DNA of 64,000 bases from assembly GCF_023276655.1 (NCBI RefSeq), contig NZ_JALGRK010000001.1, forward strand, positions 124,001 through 188,000, read 5' to 3'. The stretch comes from Olsenella intestinalis. GTDB taxonomy: Bacteria; Actinomycetota; Coriobacteriia; Coriobacteriales; Atopobiaceae. Positions 44,202 to 52,346 of this stretch are shown here, piece after piece. The translations under genes and the position numbers were made by a program. The notes under the pieces are model-generated. The model had not been told where the DNA came from, searched no databases, and saw nothing but the letters and a program-made list of their open reading frames with translations. Numbering within the stretch: position 1 is the stretch's first letter; each line of letters opens with the position of its first letter.

Positions 44202-45332
44202 CTACAGGTCGATGTCGGAGTCCACCTGCACGTAGACGTCGTGGCCGGGATAGAGCTCGCCGAGCTCGCCCTTGATGGCGGAGACGACCTCCGCGGTGTC
44301 GCAGCCGAACTCGAGGATGACGTCGAAGCGGATCTGCCTGGCCTGCTTGTCGAGGTAGAAGCCATGCGTCTGGAGGACCTCGGGGTGCGAGGCGGTGCAG
44401 TCGTACACGCGCTTGCGAACCCCCATCGCCTCGGAGTCCCTCGTGTTGACCGAGTAGATGCCGATGCCGCCAAGCGCCACGCCGTGCTCCTGAAAGACGA
44501 GGCCCGCGAGCTTGCGCTCGAGGGCGTCGAGCTCGGGGATCGTCATGGTGTCGGGAATCTCTATGTGGACGGAGCCTATGTACTTCTCGGGACCGTAGCT
44601 GTGAAGGACGAGGTCGTAGGCGTCGATGACCGCGTCGTCGGAGCGCAGGGTCTCCTTCACCTGCTCCACGAGCTCGCTGTCGACGCGGTGCCCCAGGATC
44701 TCGTCGAGCGTCTCGAGGAGCATCTCGACGCCGGATTTGACTATGACGACGGAGATGACGACGCCGATGTAGCTCTCGAGCGAGAGGCCCGTGAGCATGA
44801 AGACGATCGCGGCCGCGAGCACCGAGGCCGACAGCACGGCGTCGAAGAGCGCGTCGGCGCCGGAGGCCACGAGCGCGCCGGACTTGTGCTTCTCGCCCTG
44901 CGCCTTGACGTAGCGGCCGAGCACGAGCTTGACCACGACGGCCGCCGCGATGATGACGAGCGAGACCGTGTCGTAGGAGGCGGGTTCGGGCCAGATGATG
45001 CCCTTGACGGACTCGACCAGTGACGTGATGCCGGCGTACAGGACGATGGCCGCGACGATCATGGCGCTCACGTACTCGATGCGGCCGTAGCCGAGGGGAT
45101 GCTTCTTGTCGGGCGCCTTGGCCGCGAGCTTGGCGCCCACGATGGTGACGACCGACGAGAGGGCGTCGGTCAGGTTGTTGACCGCGTCGAGGATGACCGC
45201 GATCGAGCCGGTGACGGCACCGACGAACATCTTGAACGCGACGAGCGCCACGTTGGCCGCGATGCCGATGGCGCTGACGCGCACCACGGCCTGCTCGCGC
45301 GTCTCCTGCTGCGACTTGATCGAGGAGTCCAT
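44202..45332 (-). CDS. Cation-diffusion-facilitator metal transporter
   Basis: 376 residues: six membrane helices and a C-terminal cytoplasmic domain longer than usual (about 215-376). Metal site helices carry DAVNNLTDALSSV (helix 2, N-x3-D) and SGADALFDAVLSAS (helix 5, D-x3-D), the pattern of Mn2+/Fe2+-type rather than Zn2+-type (H-x3-D) CDFs; HPLGYGRIEYVSAM is the typical loop. Exports divalent metal using H+. Good ribosome site is not obvious; start Met matches family N-termini. Divergent from the PF06541 gene. Confidence 0.9.
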   Translation of the reverse strand: MDSSIKSQQETREQAVVRVSAIGIAANVALVAFKMFVGAVTGSIAVILDAVNNLTDALSSVVTIVGAKLAAKAPDKKHPLGYGRIEYVSAMIVAAIVLYAGITSLVESVKGIIWPEPASYDTVSLVIIAAAVVVKLVLGRYVKAQGEKHKSGALVASGADALFDAVLSASVLAAAIVFMLTGLSLESYIGVVISVVIVKSGVEMLLETLDEILGHRVDSELVEQVKETLRSDDAVIDAYDLVLHSYGPEKYIGSVHIEIPDTMTIPELDALERKLAGLVFQEHGVALGGIGIYSVNTRDSEAMGVRKRVYDCTASHPEVLQTHGFYLDKQARQIRFDVILEFGCDTAEVVSAIKGELGELYPGHDVYVQVDSDIDL

Positions 45333-45492
45333 GCAATCCCCCGCCCTCGCTCCGCCCGCCTTTACGCGGCGCGCTCGAACTCACTGCTAGAATCGTTCGT
45401 ACTGCGGCGTCCGTGCCGCAGCGATCGTGCTGCCCCCACTCTACCCAAGCCGGCGGGCCCGCAGCCATGGAAGTCCCCCAGAAGGAGGTCAC

Positions 45493-46377
45493 GTGTCGAT
45501 AAGCCAGGTTGTCGTGTGGGCGAGCGCCCTGTCGTTTCTGGGCTGGGTGTTCGAGTCGACCTACTGCGCCGTGACGAACGGCGAGTGGGAGCGCCGCGGC
45601 TTCCTCTTCGGCCCCATCTGCCCGATCTACGGCATCAGCGCGACGCTCGCGCTCCTGCTGTTCGACAACGCGGCCATCTCAAGCGGCGCCTTCCCGCCCT
45701 GGGCGGTGTTTCTCGTCTGCGCGGCCGGCAGCGCCGTCATCGAGTACGTCACATCCTTTGCGCTCGAGCGCGCCTTCGGCGCCGTGTGGTGGGACTACTC
45801 CAACATGCCGCTCAACCTCAACGGACGCATCTGCCTGCCGGCGAGCCTGCTCTTCGGCGTGATGGGCCTCGTGGTCACCTACCTCGTGCTGCCGCCGGTC
45901 CGCGCCGTGAACGCGGCCGTACCCGCCGTCGCCTTCGAGGCGCTCGCGCTTCTCCTCGCCATCGTCGAGACCGTCGACGCCACGCTCACGGTGTCGACCC
46001 TGTCCGACCTGCTCAAGCGCGTGCAGGAGTACGACGCGAGCATCAACGAGGCCATGGGGCGCGCCTACTCGACGACGAGCGAGACCATCTCGTCGGCGGC
46101 CTCGACCATCCGCGAGACGCCGGGGCGCCTGCGCGAGAGCGGCGCCGAGGCGCTCGGCCGCGCGGGCGAGACGGTCTCCGAGCGCCAGGAGAGCCTGCGC
46201 GCCTTCGTCGGGAGCCTCCCGACCGGGCAGCGCCGCATCCTGCGTCATGCGCAGAGGCTCGACTTCAAGCGGCTCATGGTCACGCCGAGCCTGCTGAGGC
46301 GAGCCGTCGACGAGGCGCGCCGCCAGGACGAGAAGAGCGCGCGCCGCGGCGGGGACCTCTTCGGGCGCGGGCGCTAG
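45493..46377 (+). CDS. PF06541 (putative type IV ABC transporter, DUF1113) membrane protein
   Basis: 294 residues. The N-terminal 170 residues form five to six membrane helices with the family motif SFLGWVFESTYCAVTNG, then RRGFLFGPICPIYG and VIEYVTSFALERAFG-WWDYS. The C-terminal 120 residues are charged and partly coiled-coil. Start is GTG with a perfect AAGGAGGT before it. Function unproven; the family name is historic. The convergent neighbour at 46393-47982 holds a divergent copy of the same domain. A GAGAAGAGC word lies near its end (DEKS). Confidence 0.85.
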   Translation: MSISQVVVWASALSFLGWVFESTYCAVTNGEWERRGFLFGPICPIYGISATLALLLFDNAAISSGAFPPWAVFLVCAAGSAVIEYVTSFALERAFGAVWWDYSNMPLNLNGRICLPASLLFGVMGLVVTYLVLPPVRAVNAAVPAVAFEALALLLAIVETVDATLTVSTLSDLLKRVQEYDASINEAMGRAYSTTSETISSAASTIRETPGRLRESGAEALGRAGETVSERQESLRAFVGSLPTGQRRILRHAQRLDFKRLMVTPSLLRRAVDEARRQDEKSARRGGDLFGRGR

Positions 46378-46392
46378 GCGGAGCCGAGGCAG

Positions 46393-47982
46393 CTAGGACG
46401 TGGGATCCACGATCTTCTCGAGAGACCGCAGGTGCTCGTCGACCTGGCGGACGTGCTCCTTGGCCTTCGCCTTGTCCTCGGGGCTGAGGGCGGAGTCGTC
46501 GATCGCCTCGATGCGCGACGAGAGGGTCTCGTTGACGATCTGCTCCGCCTCGATGTCCGCGCGCATGCGGCCGAGCGACTCGCCGCCCTGGGTCGACGTG
46601 GCGCCGATCACCTGCTGGACCTCGGTGGTCTGGGGCGGCTCGACCAGGTAGAGCGACCAGAGGATTCCGCCGACGACCGCGATGGCCACGAAGGCGATGT
46701 TCATGATGTCCTCGGGCACGCGCGCGAGCCAGCGCTCGAGCAGCGGGTAGACGAACCAGGCGATGAGCGAGGCGGCCACGCCGAAGGCGATGGTGTTCTG
46801 AAGGCAGACCTGCCCCATGATGTTGCCGAAGTTGCTGCGATAGTCCCAGAGCTGCAGGTTGGCGTTGACCACGAGGCCCATGGAGAACTCGATCACGGTG
46901 CAGGTCAGGGCATTGGCGACGAAGCTCAGCGCGTAGGCGGCGACGCGGCTCTTGAGGTGGGCGAGCAGCCACCGCCACAGCGGGTAAAGCAGAAGCGCGA
47001 TGACGACGACGGCCGCGCCCTCCATCGGGTAGGGGTAGAGCCAGTCGCGCCAGAGCATCGTGTTAGTGGGGTCGTACTTGCCCTGCACCAGGCCGAGCCG
47101 GATGAACTGGCACATGCCGGCCTCCATCCAGTGGCCCAGCAGCGAGAACACGATGAAGTAGATGATGAGGTTGCGCACGAAGGGCCAGCCGCGGCGGGCG
47201 ATCCGCACCTCCTCGGGCCGGTAGGCGTTGCGCTCGAGCGAGAAGTCGTTGACCAGCGTCGCCTTGACGCGCGCTGACGTGGCGAAGTAGAGGATGAGCG
47301 CGACGTTGTAGACCGTGTTGGCGATCGAGCCGGGCAGCGCGAGGTTGCCCGCAATCGCGCCGGCCGCCATGGGGACGACGAGGTTGAAGGCCGCGATGGC
47401 GAGCACGAGCGGCCGGGCCACCCGGTAGCGGTTGACGAAGAACCAGAACGCCACGGCCTCGAGGATGACCGACACCCAGTCGACCACGGTGACGTAGTTG
47501 TAGACGATCGTGTCGCGCGAGGTCAGGAGCAGGGCGATGAGCACGGATGCGATGTGCAGCGCGAAGATGACCTGGACGACGCGCATCATGCCCAGGCGGT
47601 TGGGCGCGCTGAACTTGATCGCGTTGAGGGCGCTGCGCGCGGACCTGGTCGCCGCGTCGTGCTCGGAGTTGGCCTTCTTGCGGGCGGCACGCTCCCGCCT
47701 TCGCGCGGCGCGGATGTTGTCGCGGTTGCCGCTCTTCTCGGCGATGTGGGTGAGACGACGCGCGTCGTCGGCAAGCTCGTCGGCCCCCATAGCGAGGTCG
47801 ACCATGCGCACGGCCTCCTTTGCGCTGGCGCGCGCGGCTCGCGTGATGGACGCGCGGTCGGCACGGCCGGTGGAGAAGGAGCTGTCGATGGCCCACTCAG
47901 CGCGGTCGAGGGCATCGTCGGCCACCGCGGCGGCGTCGGACGTGGCCTTGCCCTGGGCTTCGGGCCTGGTGCTCTCGCTCAT
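46393..47982 (-). CDS. Long membrane protein with PF06541-like C-terminal domain
   Basis: 529 residues. A charged, Ala-rich cytoplasmic segment (1-130) precedes about nine hydrophobic segments; 300-440 repeats the PF06541 pattern (FSLLGHWMEAGMCQFIRLGL, YPYPMEGAAVVVIALLLYPL, NALTCTVIEFSMGL, LQLWDYRSNFGNIMGQVCLQ). The C-terminal 65 residues are acidic and helical. Clear AAAGGGAA before ATG. End lies 15 bases from the end of the convergent PF06541 gene. The pairing suggests duplication and perhaps hetero-oligomers; function unknown. Confidence 0.82.
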   Translation of the reverse strand: MSESTRPEAQGKATSDAAAVADDALDRAEWAIDSSFSTGRADRASITRAARASAKEAVRMVDLAMGADELADDARRLTHIAEKSGNRDNIRAARRRERAARKKANSEHDAATRSARSALNAIKFSAPNRLGMMRVVQVIFALHIASVLIALLLTSRDTIVYNYVTVVDWVSVILEAVAFWFFVNRYRVARPLVLAIAAFNLVVPMAAGAIAGNLALPGSIANTVYNVALILYFATSARVKATLVNDFSLERNAYRPEEVRIARRGWPFVRNLIIYFIVFSLLGHWMEAGMCQFIRLGLVQGKYDPTNTMLWRDWLYPYPMEGAAVVVIALLLYPLWRWLLAHLKSRVAAYALSFVANALTCTVIEFSMGLVVNANLQLWDYRSNFGNIMGQVCLQNTIAFGVAASLIAWFVYPLLERWLARVPEDIMNIAFVAIAVVGGILWSLYLVEPPQTTEVQQVIGATSTQGGESLGRMRADIEAEQIVNETLSSRIEAIDDSALSPEDKAKAKEHVRQVDEHLRSLEKIVDPTS

Positions 47983-48185
47983 GTCGTTCCCTTTCTGCGC
48001 AAGGGGCGGCACCCCGTCGGAGGGGCGGGCTTTGCGGCGTCGTCTTCCGACAGAAGTATCGCGCACATCGACGGCATCCGACGAGGCAGAAACCACAGAG
48101 TAAAGAATGCTGCTGACCGAGCCGGTGCGGCGATTCTGCCGTGTGCGCACACAGCCACCTCCACGGAGCCTGCGAGGGTCTTCTG

Positions 48186-48191
48186 TATACT
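48186..48191 (+). promoter_or_regulatory. -10 box candidate for the CobW-family gene
   Basis: TATACT about 50 bases before the start codon, inside TGTATACTGTGC; no clear -35. The rest of the 261-base divergent region (47983-48243) shows nothing else I can name. Confidence 0.45.
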
Positions 48192-48243
48192 GTGCGCTCG
48201 GACGGCACCCGCCGCCCGCGCCCCAACCAGCTAAGGAGCAACC

Positions 48244-49392
48244 ATGCCCACCACCAGCGAGACCAGCGACAAGCAGGTCAAGATCATCATGCTCACCGGC
48301 TACCTCGGTGCCGGCAAGACCACCCTTCTCAACCACATCCTCGCCAACGACGAGGGCGTCCGCGCCGCCGTGATCGTCAACGACATCGGCGAGGTCAACG
48401 TCGACGCCGACCTGATCGCAGACGGCGGCCTGTCCGAGACCGACAGCCTGATCCCGCTCACCAACGGCTGCATCTGCTGCACGCTCTCCGACGACCTCGC
48501 GCGCCAGCTCGACGACATCGCCAAGAGCGGCAACTTCGACTACATCATCATCGAGGCCTCCGGCATCTGCGAGCCCATCCCCATCGCCTACACCATCTCG
48601 GCGTTCTGCGACCAGAAGAAGGCCGGCGGCAAGGCGCCGCTCGCGCTCGACAACATCGTCGCCGTCGTCGACTGCGCCCGCATGTTCGACGAGTTCGCCG
48701 GCGGCAAGGCCCTGCTCGAGGACAACATCGACGAGGACGACCTCGAGTCGCTGCTCATCCAGCAGATCGAGTTCTGCTCGACGCTCGTGCTCAACAAGTG
48801 CGACCTCGTGAACCCCGAGCAGATCGCCGAGCTCAAGGCCATCGTCCGCAGCCTGCAGAAGGACGCCGTCATCGTCGAGGCCGAGGGCGCCAACGTGCCG
48901 ATGTCCGAGCTGCTCGACACCGGGCGCTTCGACTTCGACGCCGCCTACAACTCGGCCGCGTGGATGGACGCGATGGAGCACCCCGAGGAGCACGAGGAGG
49001 CCGAGGTCCTCGAGTACGGCATCCAGACCTTCGTCTACCAGCGCCGCAAGCCCTTCGACCTCGACGCCCTCTCCGAGTTCGCGCAGAACTGGCCCGACGG
49101 CGTCATCCGCACCAAGGGCATGGTCTGGATCGCCCAGGACCCCGACATGTGCTACGTGCTCGAGCAGGCCGGCCACCAGCTGCACATCTCCGAGAACGGC
49201 CTCTTCGTCGGCTCGGCGCCCGACGACGAGCGCGAGCGCATCATCGCCGACAACCCCGAGATCATGAACGACTGGGACCCCGTCTGCGGCGACCGCATGA
49301 CCAAGCTCTGCATCATCGGGCGCCAGATCGACCGCGCCCAGATCGAGGCCGGCTTCGACTCCTGCCTGACCGAGTGGGAGGACGCCGAGTAG
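48244..49392 (+). CDS. CobW/COG0523-family metal-chaperone GTPase
   Basis: 382 residues: Walker A GYLGAGKTT (19-27), VNDIGEVNVDADLI, the metal-binding CxCC motif GCICC (75-79), a switch-like IIEASGICEPIPIAY, the guanine-specificity NKCDL, and a C-terminal CobW_C domain. Members deliver Zn2+, Co2+ or other metals to proteins using GTP. Other metal genes (ArsR-ZIP, CDF) lie within 5 kb. AAGGAG before the ATG. The C-terminal domain is normal in length. Ends at a strong terminator. Confidence 0.93.
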   Translation: MPTTSETSDKQVKIIMLTGYLGAGKTTLLNHILANDEGVRAAVIVNDIGEVNVDADLIADGGLSETDSLIPLTNGCICCTLSDDLARQLDDIAKSGNFDYIIIEASGICEPIPIAYTISAFCDQKKAGGKAPLALDNIVAVVDCARMFDEFAGGKALLEDNIDEDDLESLLIQQIEFCSTLVLNKCDLVNPEQIAELKAIVRSLQKDAVIVEAEGANVPMSELLDTGRFDFDAAYNSAAWMDAMEHPEEHEEAEVLEYGIQTFVYQRRKPFDLDALSEFAQNWPDGVIRTKGMVWIAQDPDMCYVLEQAGHQLHISENGLFVGSAPDDERERIIADNPEIMNDWDPVCGDRMTKLCIIGRQIDRAQIEAGFDSCLTEWEDAE

Positions 49393-49429
49393 AGCGTGCC
49401 CCCACGGCAGACACAGCTTCGGCAAACGA

Positions 49430-49458
49430 GAAGGCGGCCCTCCTGGAGGGTCGCCTTC
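49430..49458 (+). terminator. Terminator of the CobW-family gene
   Basis: GAAGGCG and CGCCTTC flanking CCCTCCTGGAGGG form an 11-bp stem with one mismatch, followed by CTTATT, between convergent genes. Confidence 0.75.
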
Positions 49459-49504
49459 CTTATTACGCGTCCTTCTGCGCCGCACCGCCCGGCGCTACTG
49501 CGCC

Positions 49505-49993
49505 CTAGACCTCCGGCCCCTGCACGAACCAGAGCAGGCGCGCCGGCAGGCGGCACATGTCGTGCACGTCGTGGTCGATCCTCAGCGCCGCGACGCCGGC
49601 GGTGTCGAACTGCACCGGCTGCCCGGACAGGTACTCGACCATGCGGTTCATGAACGGCACGTGGCCCACGCACACGATCGTGTCGGCGTCGCTTGCGCAC
49701 GCGAGCGACAGGAACTCGTCCTCCTCCTGCGCGTAGAGCTCGATGCACTCCTGCTGGCGCTCCGCGGGGATGCCGAGCGTCTCGTTGGCGACCTCGGCCG
49801 TCTGGCGGGCGCGCAGCGCGGGGCTCACCCAAAGCTCGGTCTTCTCGCTCACCTCCACGAGCGACATAGTCTTGGGGAACGCCGCGCGAATGGCCGCAAG
49901 GCCCTCGGGCGTCAGCGGTCGCTCGGCATCGGTCTGGCCGAGCTGCTTCGCGGCGGCCTGTCCGTGGCGCACGAGTACGAGGTTCACTGCCAT
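49505..49993 (-). CDS. sixA: SixA-type histidine phosphatase
   Basis: 162 residues of the histidine-phosphatase (phosphoglycerate-mutase-like) family. LVLVRHGQA carries the catalytic His; SPALRARQTAEV and VCVGHVPFMNRMV carry the conserved Arg and second His. SixA dephosphorylates phosphohistidine on relay proteins in E. coli; here it may act on other phosphates. Start at 49993 with GGAAGG at 6 bases; a reading to 50032 adds 13 unlikely residues. Confidence 0.9.
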   Translation of the reverse strand: MAVNLVLVRHGQAAAKQLGQTDAERPLTPEGLAAIRAAFPKTMSLVEVSEKTELWVSPALRARQTAEVANETLGIPAERQQECIELYAQEEDEFLSLACASDADTIVCVGHVPFMNRMVEYLSGQPVQFDTAGVAALRIDHDVHDMCRLPARLLWFVQGPEV

Positions 49994-50088
49994 GGGAATC
50001 CTTCCGTCGGTTGGCCTTTGCATCCAGCTCATGCTATCCCTTATCGGCTATCATATGCGCGAGACACGACCCCGTCGAAGGAGACCCC

Positions 50089-51084
50089 ATGAAGCTCGGA
50101 CTCATTGGAACCGGTTGGATCGTCCAACGACAGCTGCCGCAGATGCGCGGCCGCGGCATCGAGGTCGGCGCCCTTGCCGGCACGCCCCGCTCCGCCGAGA
50201 AGGTCGAGGCCCTGGCAGAGGCCAACGGCGTGCCCAAGCGCTACACCGACTACCGCAAGATGATCGCCGAGGCCGACATCGACACGGTCTACGTCGGCAT
50301 CCCCAACGCGCTGCACCTCGAGGCGTGCACCGCCGCGCTCGAGGCGGGCAAGCACGTCATCTGCGAGAAGCCCGTCGCGAGCAACTACGCCGAGGCCAAG
50401 GCCATGGCCGACCTCGCGCGCAGCCGCAACCTCTTCCTCTGGGAGGCCGTCTCGACCATCTACCTGCCCAACTTCGCGAAGCTGCACGAGCTTCTGCCCC
50501 GCGTGGGCAACGTGCGCATCGTGCACGTCAACTTCAGCCAGTACTCGAGCCGCTTCGACGCCTTCCGCGAGGGCGTCGTCCAGCCGGCGTTCGACCCCAC
50601 CAAGTCCGGCGGCGCCCTCATGGACCTGGGCCTCTACAACCTGCACTACATCCTCGGCCTCTTCGGCGAGCCCCAGGCCGTCGGCTACCAGGCCAACGTC
50701 AAGCGCGGCATCGACACCTCGGGCGTCGTCACCCTCGACTACGGAGACTTCAAGGCCGTCAGCGTCGCCGCCAAGGACTGCGGCGCGCCCACCTTCTGCC
50801 TCATCCAGGGCGAGAAGGGCTACCTGCGCCAGGACAGCGCGCCCAACGCCTGCGGCGCCATCACGCTGCACCTCAACGACGGCACCGAGGAGACCTTCGA
50901 CGAGAACGGCTTCACCGAGTTCGAGAAGGTGTGGGACGCGGAGTTCGCAAGCTTCAAGGCCGACCTCGAGTCCGGCTCGACCGACCACTGCTACGAGCTG
51001 CTCGACCAGTCGCTGCTCGTGAGCCGCGTTCAGACCGAGGCGCGCCTGTCCGCCGGCGTGCGCTTCCCGGCGGACGAGAAGTAA
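50089..51084 (+). CDS. Gfo/Idh/MocA-family oxidoreductase
   Basis: 331 residues. N-terminal Rossmann motif MKLGLIGTGWIV, then DTVYVGIPNALHLEACTAAL and the family motif HVICEKPVASNYAEAK with its conserved Lys; GGALMDLGLYNLHYILGLFG is the typical start of the C-terminal domain. Uses NAD(P) to oxidise or reduce a sugar or cyclitol; substrate not deducible. GAAGGAG before ATG; divergent from sixA; own terminator follows. Confidence 0.93.
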   Translation: MKLGLIGTGWIVQRQLPQMRGRGIEVGALAGTPRSAEKVEALAEANGVPKRYTDYRKMIAEADIDTVYVGIPNALHLEACTAALEAGKHVICEKPVASNYAEAKAMADLARSRNLFLWEAVSTIYLPNFAKLHELLPRVGNVRIVHVNFSQYSSRFDAFREGVVQPAFDPTKSGGALMDLGLYNLHYILGLFGEPQAVGYQANVKRGIDTSGVVTLDYGDFKAVSVAAKDCGAPTFCLIQGEKGYLRQDSAPNACGAITLHLNDGTEETFDENGFTEFEKVWDAEFASFKADLESGSTDHCYELLDQSLLVSRVQTEARLSAGVRFPADEK

Positions 51085-51116
51085 GCCCCTTCGCCGCACC
51101 CCAGACGCGCAAGGAA

Positions 51117-51148
51117 AATCGCCCCGTCACGAACGTGGCGGGGCGATT
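51117..51148 (+). terminator. Terminator of the oxidoreductase gene
   Basis: AATCGCCCCG and CGGGGCGATT flank a T/G-mismatched CAC-GAAC-GTG hairpin top: a long stem, followed by TGCGTTG. It is 33 bases past the stop and faces a convergent gene. Confidence 0.75.
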
Positions 51149-51198
51149 GCGTTGCGTGCGATGTGCCGCGAGCGGGCGCGGCTCCCTGCGAGCCGCGA

Positions 51199-51501
51199 CT
51201 AGCGCTCGACGGTGAAGATGTCGGAGAGGCCGGTCATCTCGAAGACCTCGAAGACCTCGTCGTTGGGCGAGAGAAGGCGCATGTTGCCGGCGGCGGCGGT
51301 GACCTTCTTCTGGGCGGCGACGAGCACGCGCAGGCCTGCGGACGAGATGTAGTCGACGTTGGCGAGGTCGATGTCGAGGTTGGTGACCTGGGGGTCGATC
51401 TCGTTGATTGCGGTCTCGAGGTCCGGGGCCGTCTGGACGGTCAGCTTGCCGTCCACCGTGACGGTGGCCTTCGTGTCAGTAACGTCAACCTTGACTTCCA
51501 T
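51199..51501 (-). CDS. STAS-domain anti-sigma-factor antagonist-like protein
   Basis: 100 residues, a single STAS domain: EVKVDVTDTKATVTVDGKL, and the phosphorylation-site segment NVDYISSAGLRVLVAAQK with the conserved Ser of SpoIIAA/RsbV. Usually part of a switch with an anti-sigma kinase, none of which lies nearby. Start at 51501 gives 6-base spacing to TGGAGG; upstream in-frame codons would add a non-homologous 52 residues. Confidence 0.9.
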   Translation of the reverse strand: MEVKVDVTDTKATVTVDGKLTVQTAPDLETAINEIDPQVTNLDIDLANVDYISSAGLRVLVAAQKKVTAAAGNMRLLSPNDEVFEVFEMTGLSDIFTVER

Positions 51502-51705
51502 GTTCATCCTCCAAGCGGAATACATGCGCGCGTCGTGCGACCCGATCTGGCATGCGCAAGATCTCTCATCCAGGTCCGTCGACCACGGCGGCGCCATGGC
51601 ACATGAAACTAACGCCTGTGATGATACCCCAAACAAACGTGCCGACGCCCAAGACATCCACCTAATCGGGCAAGGGTCTCCCGCCTGCTCCCCACGGCCT
51701 CATCT

Positions 51706-51731
51706 GCGCGCAAACCGCCCCGAGGGCGCGA
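51706..51731 (+). repeat. Solitary copy related to the 29.4-29.7 kb repeat unit
   Basis: Reads GCGCAAACCGCCCCGAGGGC followed by GCGA, compared with GCGCAAAACCGCCTCGAGGG and CGTGA in the array. It lies in the 280-base gap between the STAS gene and the K+ channel gene, which otherwise contains only the STAS promoter region as far as I can see. Confidence 0.55.
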
Positions 51732-51781
51732 CCGATGCGCGCACCCGTCTCATGCGCGACGCGGGCGCGCGGGCCCAGGCG

Positions 51782-52198
51782 CTACACGCGATAGCGCCGC
51801 ACCGACTCCGAGATCTGGCGCAGCTCCTCCTCGTCGAGCTCCGGCAGCCGCTCGAGCTTGTCGAGCAGCTCGGCGACGGACTGCTTGAGCTGCGCGTCGC
51901 GACGCTCCTGGTAGAACGTGACGATGACGCCGGTCACGATCGCGGTCACCACGATGGCGTAGAGCGACAGCACCACGCTCGCGATGCGCCCCACCGGCGA
52001 CACCGCGAACACGTCGCCAAGCCCGATCGTTGTCGCAACCTCCCAGCAGTACCAGAGCGCGTCGCCCAGGTTCGTCACGCCGGGCTCGAACGCGAGCACC
52101 ACAAGCGCCGCCACCAGCGTCAGCACCACCAGGCCGCCCAGCAGCGGCAGCCCGCCGTTGCGGCGCAGCACGACCAGGAACAGGCGAATCCTTCTCAT
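51782..52198 (-). CDS. Small two-helix potassium channel-like protein
   Basis: 138 residues: membrane helix about 17-37, pore loop with selectivity filter TTIGLGDV (56-63, canonical TxGYGD), second membrane helix about 68-95, then a charged helical tail. This is the Ion_trans_2 minimal K+ channel. The Tyr-to-Leu change in the filter (GLGD) is seen in some prokaryotic channels and may alter selectivity. No RCK domain. Start ATG shares the region with GAAGGATTC-type ribosome site. Confidence 0.85.
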   Translation of the reverse strand: MRRIRLFLVVLRRNGGLPLLGGLVVLTLVAALVVLAFEPGVTNLGDALWYCWEVATTIGLGDVFAVSPVGRIASVVLSLYAIVVTAIVTGVIVTFYQERRDAQLKQSVAELLDKLERLPELDEEELRQISESVRRYRV

Positions 52199-52285
52199 GC
52201 GACCTCACTCTCACCACGTCCGGACGACGCCCTCCAGTATCGCGCATCGCCCCTCCCCCACGCGACGGCAACCGCCGAGAAGAGC

Positions 52286-52311
52286 GCGGCGCGCCCCGCG
52301 GGGCGCGCCGC
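52286..52311 (-). terminator. Palindromic terminator after trpB2
   Basis: A perfect 26-bp palindrome with arms GCGGCGCGCCCC / GGGGCGCGCCGC, 36 bases past the trpB2 stop, directly next to a GAGAAGAGC word (52277-52285). Confidence 0.6.
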
Positions 52312-52346
52312 CATGCTCCAAGCCATGCCTGGGACCGAGGCCCCGC

